Shown in pieces: positions 8,374-14,107 of a stretch of 64,000 bases of DNA (the stretch's first letter is position 1; each line of letters opens with the position of its first letter). The stretch is from Streptococcus pyogenes (GTDB taxonomy: Bacteria > Bacillota > Bacilli > Lactobacillales > Streptococcaceae): assembly GCF_002055535.1 (NCBI RefSeq), contig NZ_LN831034.1, positions 558,001 to 622,000 on the forward strand, in the 5' to 3' direction. The notes beneath the pieces are model-generated. The model ran no database searches. It saw only the letters and a program-made list of their open reading frames with translations, and was not told the origin of the DNA. A program made the translations under genes and the position numbers.

Positions 8374-9563
8374 ACAAAATAAAAAGCGCAGTTATCGCAG
8401 AGTGGCACACTCATAAGATTTTGCCATCTCTGACAGCTGCTCAAGCCATTTTAGAGAGCGGGTGGGGCAAGTATGCTCCACATAATGCTTTGTTTGGTAT
8501 CAAGGCAGATAGCTCTTGGACTGGTAAGTCATTTAATACAAAAACTCAGGAGGAGTACCAGCCTGGTATCGTCACGGATATTGTGGACCGATTTAGGGCC
8601 TATGATAGTTGGACTGACAGTATTATTGATCATGGCAAATTTTTAAACGATAATCCACGCTACAAAGCAGTTATCGGTGAGACTGACTATAAAAAAGCTT
8701 GTTACGCTATTAAAGCAGCTGGATACGCTACGGCAAGTAGCTATGTCGAACTTTTAATCCAACTGATTGAGGAAAACGACTTACAAAGTTGGGATAGAGA
8801 AGCTCTTAAAAATAATAAGGAGGAAACGATGACAACCGCAAACGAAATTGTACAATACTGTGTTAACCTTGCTAATTCAGGCATGGGTGTTGACAAAGAC
8901 GGTGCTCACGGGACGCAATGCTGTGACTTGCCTTGTTTTGTCGCTAAAAATTGGTTTGGTGTTGATCTTTGGGGCAATGCGATTGATTTATTAGACAGCG
9001 CAAGTGCGCAAGGCTGGGAAGTCCATCGTATGCCAACAGAGGCAAACCCAAAAGCAGGCGCTACATTTGTCCAATCAGTGCCGTATCATCAATTTGGACA
9101 TACGGGAATTGTTATCGAGGATAGTGACGGTTACACCATGCGCACTGTCGAGCAAAACATTGATGGCAATCCTGATGCTTTGTATGTCGGTGCACCAGCT
9201 CGTTTTAACACTCGTGACTTTACTGGCGTGATAGGTTGGTTTTACCCCCCATATCAAGGGGATACAGTCACGCAACCAGTCAGAACCGAGCCGCAAACGT
9301 CTGACACTATCGTAGAGATACCAAAAACAGGTACTTTTACCCTAGATGTCGCAGAGATTAATATTAGACGTTGGCCAAGCCTAGCCAGTGAAGTAGTAGG
9401 TAGCTATAAGCAAGGCGATACCGTTAGCTTTGATAGTGAGGGCTACGCTAATGGCTATTACTGGATTAGCTATGTTGGAGGTTCAGGTATGCGTGACTAC
9501 CTAGCTATTGGACAGACTGATAAAGACGGGAACCGCATCAGTATTTGGGGTAAATTAAATTAG
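8361..9563 (+). CDS. Modular endolysin: glucosaminidase-like, CHAP amidase/endopeptidase and SH3b domains
   Basis: A 400-residue phage lysin. Residues ~5-145 form a glucosaminidase-type (glycoside hydrolase 73) domain, with A-Q-A-I-L-E-S-G-W-G carrying the catalytic Glu and N-A-L-F-G-I-K. Residues ~157-290 form a CHAP domain, with nucleophile Cys in G-T-Q-C-C-D-L-P-C and His in Q-F-G-H-T-G. Residues ~320-395 are an SH3b wall-binding domain (I-N-I-R-R-W-P-S-L). It is released through the holin to cut host peptidoglycan. A perfect internal AAGGAGG at 8817-8823 precedes an in-frame ATG (8829, residue 157) exactly at the CHAP boundary, so a second 244-residue CHAP-SH3b product is likely. Confidence 0.9.
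   Translation: MAFLDKIKSAVIAEWHTHKILPSLTAAQAILESGWGKYAPHNALFGIKADSSWTGKSFNTKTQEEYQPGIVTDIVDRFRAYDSWTDSIIDHGKFLNDNPRYKAVIGETDYKKACYAIKAAGYATASSYVELLIQLIEENDLQSWDREALKNNKEETMTTANEIVQYCVNLANSGMGVDKDGAHGTQCCDLPCFVAKNWFGVDLWGNAIDLLDSASAQGWEVHRMPTEANPKAGATFVQSVPYHQFGHTGIVIEDSDGYTMRTVEQNIDGNPDALYVGAPARFNTRDFTGVIGWFYPPYQGDTVTQPVRTEPQTSDTIVEIPKTGTFTLDVAEINIRRWPSLASEVVGSYKQGDTVSFDSEGYANGYYWISYVGGSGMRDYLAIGQTDKDGNRISIWGKLN
8817..8831 (+). promoter_or_regulatory. Internal ribosome binding site and start codon inside the endolysin gene
   Basis: AAGGAGG (8817-8823), five bases, then ATG (8829-8831) in frame. It falls in the linker between the glucosaminidase and CHAP domains. The match to the 16S anti-Shine-Dalgarno is better than that of the annotated start. 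Confidence 0.7.
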
Positions 9564-9574
9564 ATAAGACAAAT

Positions 9575-9602
9575 GCCCTCGCTTTTTGCGGGGGCTGTTT
9601 TT
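9575..9602 (+). terminator. Rho-independent terminator of the lysis operon
   Basis: Stem GCCCTCGC/GCGGGGGC (one mismatched or wobble pair) around a TTTTT loop, followed by TGTTTTTT. It lies 11 bases after the endolysin stop and separates late genes from the cargo that follows. Confidence 0.88.
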
Positions 9603-9625
9603 TGGTATCCTAATCAAGATGTAGT

Positions 9626-9693
9626 GTTAGCTAACTTTTTAGCTAACAAGATATAGTACTTGACAAATATGTTATAATTAAGAAAAAGGAGGT
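9626..9693 (+). promoter_or_regulatory. Promoter, tandem palindromic operator candidate and ribosome site of the Panacea pair
   Basis: TTAGCTAAC occurs twice (9627-9635 and 9639-9647) with a 12-base period, and the first copy is part of the 10-base palindrome GTTAGCTAAC. Downstream is an extended -10, TG-T-TATAAT (-10 at 9673-9678). AAGGAGGT (9686-9693) is the ribosome site, nine bases before ATG 9703. The repeats are placed where an autoregulator could block RNA polymerase. That role is inferred. Confidence 0.6.
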
Positions 9694-9702
9694 GTAATTG
9701 AG

Positions 9703-10227
9703 ATGCATGCGTTATTTGTTGCAAATTATATAATTGAGTATTCAAATAAAAAAGGCTACAAAATTAATAACCTTAAATTGCAAAAATTATTATACTTCGT
9801 TAATGTAAGAAACATTCTTGAAAATGGAGCTCCGCTTTTTGAAGAGAGTATGGAAAAGTGGAAGTATGGACCGGTTGTTCCTGATGTCTATCATGAATAT
9901 AAACGTTTTGGAGCTTTTTCCATTTCTACAGACGAGATGATTATGGAATATGTTGAATTCAGCGTCAGCCCATTCGGGGAGTTATCTGACTTAGAGATAA
10001 CTGAATATGACTCACAAAAAGTAGAGAATACTCAATTGATTGAGAATACAGTTGATGCTCTGCATGGGTTCGGTCCGTTCGAACTTGTTGATATTACTCA
10101 CGACCATACACCTTGGAAAAAGTATGAGGATAGAATAATGGACGGTGTCCAAGGAATTAAATATACAATCGAAGAAATAAAAGACTTTTTTGGACATAAT
10201 CCAGGGGCTAAAATATGGGTACAATAG
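9703..10227 (+). CDS. Panacea-domain (DUF4065, SocA/GepA-like) protein, candidate antitoxin
   Basis: A 174-residue protein with the family hallmarks: V-A-N-Y-I-I-E-Y at the N-terminus, N-N-L-K-L-Q-K-L-L-Y-F (residues ~22-32), E-K-W-K-Y-G-P-V-V-P-D-V-Y (~51-63), and I-T-H-D-H-T-P-W near 128-136. Panacea domains occur in SocA-type proteolytic adaptors and as antitoxins paired with very varied toxins, including membrane-active ones. The gene overlaps the next one by 13 bases in another frame, a tight two-gene arrangement under its own promoter and between two terminators. Antitoxin function is inferred from domain and context. Confidence 0.85.
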   Translation: MHALFVANYIIEYSNKKGYKINNLKLQKLLYFVNVRNILENGAPLFEESMEKWKYGPVVPDVYHEYKRFGAFSISTDEMIMEYVEFSVSPFGELSDLEITEYDSQKVENTQLIENTVDALHGFGPFELVDITHDHTPWKKYEDRIMDGVQGIKYTIEEIKDFFGHNPGAKIWVQ

Positions 10228-11081
10228 CTCCAGCGTTTATGGAATTATTACTAGATGCTAATTTTTGCAAAGCACCAGTAAATAATCAAGACACTTTATT
10301 AAAGGTTTATCATAGGGAAATGGCTAAAGATAATGTCACAATTCCTTATGAAATAATTGCTGAATATGTGTATAGTCACGAAGATAGCGTTGAAGAAAAT
10401 GAGAAATTAAACTCAAATATCGACTTTATTATTTCGGAATTTTCAGGGACTGATACACAAAAAGATATTTTGATAAAAAACCTCGATAAAATAAAAAGCA
10501 ATTATTCATTAGCTCAAACTCAGAAAAAATTTATACTTAAAAACTCTCAAGAAGCTAAAGATGTTCTGGAGAAGATTATCCCTGAGCTAAACACATTAGC
10601 AAAAGAAACTTCTAACCTTGCAGCTACAAATGACGAATTAAAAAAACAATCCGCAGAGACTGACGGTGTTTTGCAAAAAGTTAAGCAAGGAGTGGATGAT
10701 GTTCGGAATACAAAATCTTCAATCTACACAGACTTTATTGCTATCTTAGGAGTGTTTTCAGCTTTTGTTTTTGTTATGTTTGGTGGTATAGATGTAGCAA
10801 GGGCGATATTTGACATTGGTAATGATCTTCAGACTCTTGATTTATCAAGGATGATTACTGTCTCAAGTCTAATGCTAATCGGTGTATTGACATTGATGTA
10901 TTCTTTGTTGCTGTGGGTAGCTAGAATTACAGGTAAAAATTTTGGTAACTGCTATTCGTCAAAATGTGATAATGGGTGTCGGCATAAATGGCGTCATTTT
11001 CTCATGAGACATTCATTTTATTTTTCTTTAATGTTCTTACTTGTTTTAACAACTGTAGTTAGTCACTGTCTCCTTAAATAA
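10215..11081 (+). CDS. Coiled-coil multi-span membrane protein, candidate toxin/effector partner of the Panacea protein
   Basis: A 288-residue protein not assigned to a named family. Residues 1-75 are a soluble domain, 85-168 a long helical or coiled-coil region, and transmembrane segments lie near 172-192, 214-236 and 268-285. Between the second and third spans is a Cys/His-rich loop (Cys246, Cys251, Cys255, His257, His261) that could bind metal. Translation probably starts by coupling, because ATG 10215 lies within the Panacea gene. A cytosolic sensor stalk plus membrane helices suggests an abortive, membrane-targeting effector neutralised by the upstream protein. This is an inference, and a signalling or superinfection-exclusion role is also possible. 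Confidence 0.6.
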   Translation: MGTIAPAFMELLLDANFCKAPVNNQDTLLKVYHREMAKDNVTIPYEIIAEYVYSHEDSVEENEKLNSNIDFIISEFSGTDTQKDILIKNLDKIKSNYSLAQTQKKFILKNSQEAKDVLEKIIPELNTLAKETSNLAATNDELKKQSAETDGVLQKVKQGVDDVRNTKSSIYTDFIAILGVFSAFVFVMFGGIDVARAIFDIGNDLQTLDLSRMITVSSLMLIGVLTLMYSLLLWVARITGKNFGNCYSSKCDNGCRHKWRHFLMRHSFYFSLMFLLVLTTVVSHCLLK

Positions 11082-11087
11082 AAAACC

Positions 11088-11118
11088 AACCGCTCAGATA
11101 ATTTCTGGGCGGTTTTTT
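11088..11118. terminator. Terminator after the Panacea pair
   Basis: AACCGCTCAG (11088-11097) pairs with CTGGGCGGTT (11105-11114), seven-base loop, then a T run. It lies seven bases after the stop and faces the opposite-strand operon. An A run on the left side could also let it work bidirectionally. Confidence 0.88.
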
Positions 11119-11149
11119 GTGCGTTTAAAAAAGCAGCAATATTAGCTGC

Positions 11150-11506
11150 TCAAATATTAATCGACTCTATCAATTTTAGGCGCTGTGTGTAGTCTAAGTC
11201 TCTAACAATTTTTGCTAAATCAAGACATCCGTCAATCTCTGTATCGGCAATAGCGTCATGTAAATATCTGATTTTGTTGCGGTCCATAAAAGCACCGAGA
11301 ACAGCCTCACCTAAAATCATTTGCTGTTGTGGTGTCAACTCTGGAATCTCTGTTAGCCCCATCAGAACATCATAACGCTCTGCAATATCCATGACACGAC
11401 CGCTAAACGTACGATTGCGCATACCGTTGCAGCACTCATCATAAACCTTTTCCAGTGCGCCGTTAATATAAATTGATTTTTTGCGTTGTGCTGTTGTTTT
11501 TGTCAT
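11150..11506 (-). CDS. Phage hypothetical protein, 118 residues
   Basis: Third gene of a leftward operon. The N-terminus (T-A-Q-R-K-K-S-I-Y-I-N-G-A-L-E-K-V-Y-D-E) resembles ribbon-helix-helix-like openings of small phage regulators. The remainder is helical with 'E-L-T-P-Q-Q-Q-M-I-L-G-E-A'. ATG 11506 sits just upstream of the stop of the preceding gene, so translation is coupled. I do not recognise the family. A DNA-binding or host-takeover role is possible but unsupported by a full motif. Confidence 0.6.
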   Translation of the reverse strand: MTKTTAQRKKSIYINGALEKVYDECCNGMRNRTFSGRVMDIAERYDVLMGLTEIPELTPQQQMILGEAVLGAFMDRNKIRYLHDAIADTEIDGCLDLAKIVRDLDYTQRLKLIESINI

Positions 11507-11507
11507 T

Positions 11508-11981
11508 TTATCTCTCCTTCGGTACGTATTTTTCGACTAGTTTTAGACGATAATTATAAGCTTCTTCTGGTGCATTAAAGCCTTTTTTACTGTAATTTTT
11601 ACCGCCAACAGTTAAATAGCTTTGATATCTTATCGATCCGTCAGCTAATCTATATTGCAAAACACCTTTATAACCAGTCTTGTTATTTTTTTGTATCTTA
11701 TCGTTAATTAAAAAAGTAGCAATGCCATCAACACGTTTTTGGTTATATCCATCATGTGCATTTTCTGCGGCTTCGGTTTCTTTAGCTAGGTTTTGAGCAA
11801 TTTCTAGGGCCAAGCAGCCGCATGATTTTGTTGTTCCACTTTTAATAGCAGTCCCTTTAATTTCAACAAATTTTCCGCATGAACAATGACATAACCAGTA
11901 CGTGCCCTTTTTCGAGTTCGACACCTCTTTAATAACAGTTAAGCGATTAAATGTTTTCCCTGTCAAATCTAATTTTCTCAT
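11508..11981 (-). CDS. Zinc-ribbon plus AP2-like DNA-binding phage protein
   Basis: A 157-residue protein. Residues ~1-60 include L-T-G-K-x-F-N-R-L-T-V-I and four cysteines in C-H-C-S-C-G...S-C-G-C-L, a small zinc-ribbon-like unit. Residues ~98-155 match the AP2/integrase-type DNA-binding fold of phage and HNH homing endonuclease proteins (N-K-T-G-Y-K-G-V, then S-Y-L-T-V-G-G-K). No HNH nuclease core is seen between them, so this looks like a DNA-binding protein derived from or related to homing endonucleases. Middle gene of the leftward three-gene operon. Confidence 0.72.
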   Translation of the reverse strand: MRKLDLTGKTFNRLTVIKEVSNSKKGTYWLCHCSCGKFVEIKGTAIKSGTTKSCGCLALEIAQNLAKETEAAENAHDGYNQKRVDGIATFLINDKIQKNNKTGYKGVLQYRLADGSIRYQSYLTVGGKNYSKKGFNAPEEAYNYRLKLVEKYVPKER

Positions 11982-12020
11982 GGTTTTTTACCAACAAAGA
12001 GGAGCGGCAGCCCCTCTTAA

Positions 12021-12260
12021 TTAAAATTCAAATCCGTTTTCTTTAGCAACTGTTACGTAGTCCGCTAGTTCATTAGTTTCTGCATCAATCCGGTTATCGT
12101 TTAAAAATTCGATTGCTTGAGCAAGTTCATTCCACCAGTCAAACATCGCTTTATCTTCTGTATACCAAGTTCCGTCTTCTGATTCTTCAAAGTCAAAACC
12201 AAACTCTTCAAAGATTGTGATGTTTTCAATATTTTCGATGTCAGTTGTAAAGTATTTCAT
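12021..12260 (-). CDS. Highly acidic 79-residue phage protein, possible DNA-mimic or inhibitor
   Basis: First gene of the leftward operon. It has 22 Asp/Glu against four Lys/Arg, with aromatic residues spread through it (Y-F-T-T-D, F-G-F-D-F-E-E-S-E-D, F-D-W-W-N-E). Such charge and size are common to DNA-mimic anti-restriction proteins, some anti-CRISPRs and nuclease inhibitors, but no specific family is recognised. A GGAGGAAAAT ribosome site precedes ATG 12260, and a well-formed promoter with an internal palindrome lies upstream. It is not paratox-like in sequence. The function is unknown. Confidence 0.6.
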   Translation of the reverse strand: MKYFTTDIENIENITIFEEFGFDFEESEDGTWYTEDKAMFDWWNELAQAIEFLNDNRIDAETNELADYVTVAKENGFEF

Positions 12261-12332
12261 ATTTTCCTCCTCGGCCTCTTTCAGGCCTTGCGATTTATTT
12301 TTTTTGTAAGCCTTTGTCTTACTTACATACTT

Positions 12333-12361
12333 ATTATAACATTAGGTAGCACCTAAGTCAA
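12333..12361 (-). promoter_or_regulatory. Promoter with operator palindrome for the leftward cargo operon
   Basis: On the minus strand, TTGACT (-35, 12356-12361) is separated by exactly 17 bases from TATAAT (-10, 12333-12338), which also has TG one base upstream (extended -10). The spacer holds the inverted repeat TTAGGT-GCT-ACCTAA (12342-12356). A repressor bound there would occlude polymerase directly. Confidence 0.75.
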
Positions 12362-12412
12362 TACCTTTTTTAAACTTTTTTAAAAAATATTCCATTAAAC
12401 AAGACCAAAACA

Positions 12413-12438
12413 AAAAAGTCTTTTTTATAAGACTTTTT
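12413..12438. terminator. Bidirectional terminator-like hairpin at the prophage/chromosome junction
   Basis: AAAAAGTCTT (12413-12422) pairs with AAGACTTTTT (12429-12438) around a six-base loop. A and T runs on each side allow function in both directions. It probably marks the junction between prophage cargo and the host dipeptidase promoter. Confidence 0.7.
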
Positions 12439-12508
12439 ACGAATAATAAGATAAGGAGGTGCTGCTGGAATTATGAAAATTTTTGCATCCAGTTCAATGG
12501 ATATTTGA

Positions 12509-12530
12509 TATAATCGTCTTAAAAAGGAGG
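12509..12530 (+). promoter_or_regulatory. Extended -10 promoter and ribosome site of the dipeptidase gene
   Basis: TG-A-TATAAT (-10 at 12509-12514) has no good -35. AAGGAGG (12524-12530) lies seven bases before ATG 12538, so the leader is very short. Upstream is an 11-codon ORF (12473-12508) with its own AAGGAGG at 12453, possibly a junction remnant. Confidence 0.6.
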
Positions 12531-12537
12531 TCGTGAA

Positions 12538-13956
12538 ATGGATAAAAAAATACAGCGTTTTTCATGTACAACTATACTCGTCGGTAAAAAGGCATCTTAT
12601 GATGGCTCAACCATGGTTGCTCGAACAGAAGATTCTCAAAATGGTGATTTCACGCCTAAAAAAATGATTGTGGTGAAACCAGAAGATCAACCGAGACATT
12701 ACCGTTCGGTGCAATCTTCCTTTGAAATGGACTTACCGGACAATCCCATGACTTACACGTCTGTTCCCGATGCGCTTGGTAAAGATGGTATCTGGGCAGA
12801 AGCAGGCGTGAACGAGGCTAATGTGGCCATGTCAGCAACTGAAACCATCACTACCAATTCTCGTGTTTTAGGGGCAGATCCTCTAGTAGCTTCTGGTATT
12901 GGTGAGGAGGACATGGTGACCTTAGTGCTCCCTTATATCCGTTCTGCGCGTGAAGGGGTTTTGCGCCTTGGTGCCATTTTAGAAGACTATGGCACTTACG
13001 AGTCAAATGGTGTGGCTTTTTCAGATGAACATGACATTTGGTGGCTGGAAACGATTGGTGGTCATCACTGGATTGCAAGACGGGTGCCAGATGATGCTTA
13101 TGTCACCAATCCCAATCAATTTGGCATTGATCATTTTGAATTTAACAATCCTGAAGATTACCTTTGCTCAGCTGATTTAAAGGACTTTATTGACACGTAT
13201 CACTTAGATTTAACCTATAGCCATGAGCATTTTAATCCGCGCTATGCCTTTGGTAGTCAACGTGACAAAGACCGTCAGTATAATACGCCACGTGCTTGGA
13301 TCATGCAAAAATTCTTAAACCCAGAAATTGTGCAAGACCCGCGCAGCTTTGCCCTTGCTTGGTGTCAAAAACCTTACCGTAAAATAACAGTAGAAGATGT
13401 CAAATATGTATTGAGTAGTCACTATCAGGACACGGGTTATGACCCTTACGGTTCAGAAGGAACTCCTGTTAGTAAGAAAGTCTTTCGCCCTATTGGCATT
13501 AACCGTACCAGCCAAACCGCTATCTTACACATTCGTCCTAATAAACCTCAAGAAATTGCCGCTATTCAATGGATGGCTTATGGGTCAATGCCATTTAATA
13601 CCATGGTGCCTTTTTTCACACAGGTGAAGACTATTCCAGATTATTTTGCCAACACTTACGAAAATGTGTTTACCGACAATTTCTATTGGACCAACCGTCT
13701 GATTGCGGCTTTGGCAGATCCTCACTACAATCATCATGAAACTGATTTGGACAATTACTTGGAAGAAACCATGGCAAAAGGTCATGCCATGTTACATGCT
13801 GTGGAAGCACAGTTATTGGCTGGTGAAACAGTCGATTTGGAAGAGGAAAATCAAAAAATGAGTGACTATGTGCAAGGAGAAACGCAGACGCTGTTGAACA
13901 AGATTCTCTTTGACGCTAGCAATCTAATGACCAATCGTTTCAGTTTGAGCGATTAA
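12538..13956 (+). CDS. pepDA: Dipeptidase A, peptidase family C69
   Basis: A 472-residue N-terminal-nucleophile hydrolase that cleaves dipeptides in the cytoplasm. After a short N-terminal extension, Cys10 in R-F-S-C-T-T-I-L-V is the expected nucleophile, followed by [12 protein letters not shown] typical of C69/U34 enzymes. Length agrees with lactobacillal and streptococcal PepD. It is a single gene with its own promoter and terminator, next to the prophage end. The ORF is complete, so the adjoining prophage has not truncated it. Confidence 0.92.
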   Translation: MDKKIQRFSCTTILVGKKASYDGSTMVARTEDSQNGDFTPKKMIVVKPEDQPRHYRSVQSSFEMDLPDNPMTYTSVPDALGKDGIWAEAGVNEANVAMSATETITTNSRVLGADPLVASGIGEEDMVTLVLPYIRSAREGVLRLGAILEDYGTYESNGVAFSDEHDIWWLETIGGHHWIARRVPDDAYVTNPNQFGIDHFEFNNPEDYLCSADLKDFIDTYHLDLTYSHEHFNPRYAFGSQRDKDRQYNTPRAWIMQKFLNPEIVQDPRSFALAWCQKPYRKITVEDVKYVLSSHYQDTGYDPYGSEGTPVSKKVFRPIGINRTSQTAILHIRPNKPQEIAAIQWMAYGSMPFNTMVPFFTQVKTIPDYFANTYENVFTDNFYWTNRLIAALADPHYNHHETDLDNYLEETMAKGHAMLHAVEAQLLAGETVDLEEENQKMSDYVQGETQTLLNKILFDASNLMTNRFSLSD

Positions 13957-13966
13957 TAGTGAAGCT

Positions 13967-13994
13967 AAGGCTGAGCAACTGCTTAGCCTTTTTT
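13967..13994 (+). terminator. Terminator of the dipeptidase gene
   Basis: AAGGCTGAGC (13967-13976), AACT loop, GCTTAGCCTT (13981-13990), T tail. Confidence 0.85.
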
Positions 13995-14036
13995 ACGATA
14001 ACTTTTTAGGAAAAGTAATCGCAAAAAGACAAAAAC

Positions 14037-14091
14037 TTGGAAAAAAAATCAAAGTATGCTATACTTAACTGGTCAATTTTTAACCAGTTAA
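14037..14091 (+). promoter_or_regulatory. adcA promoter with two AdcR zinc-repressor boxes
   Basis: TTGGAA (14037-14042) and TG-C-TATACT (-10, 14060-14065) are 17 bases apart. TTAACCAGTTAA (14080-14091) is a perfect match to the AdcR consensus TTAACYRGTTAA. TTAACTGGTCAA (14065-14076) matches with one mismatch and touches the -10. Zinc-loaded AdcR is expected to repress adcA. Confidence 0.85.
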
Positions 14092-14107
14092 TAACAAAGG
14101 AGGAATC

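Larger units (their letters stand above)
1..12440. mobile_element. Right-hand portion of a tailed prophage
   Basis: The order tape measure, Dit, Tal, hyaluronidase, fibre, DUF1617, DUF1366, lysis genes, endolysin is that of group A streptococcal siphophages. The element continues left of the window. The right boundary is set just before the dipeptidase promoter, near the hairpin at 12413-12438. The attachment core cannot be fixed without the left end. From memory, some S. pyogenes prophages (SF370.1 type) integrate at the dipeptidase promoter, which fits this junction. No superantigen, DNase or paratox gene is seen in the cargo zone. Confidence 0.93.

Noticed and set aside
9660..9678. TTGACA upstream of TATAAT before the Panacea gene
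   Set aside because: The spacer is only seven bases, so they cannot be used together. The extended -10 (TG-T-TATAAT) was taken as the functional element.
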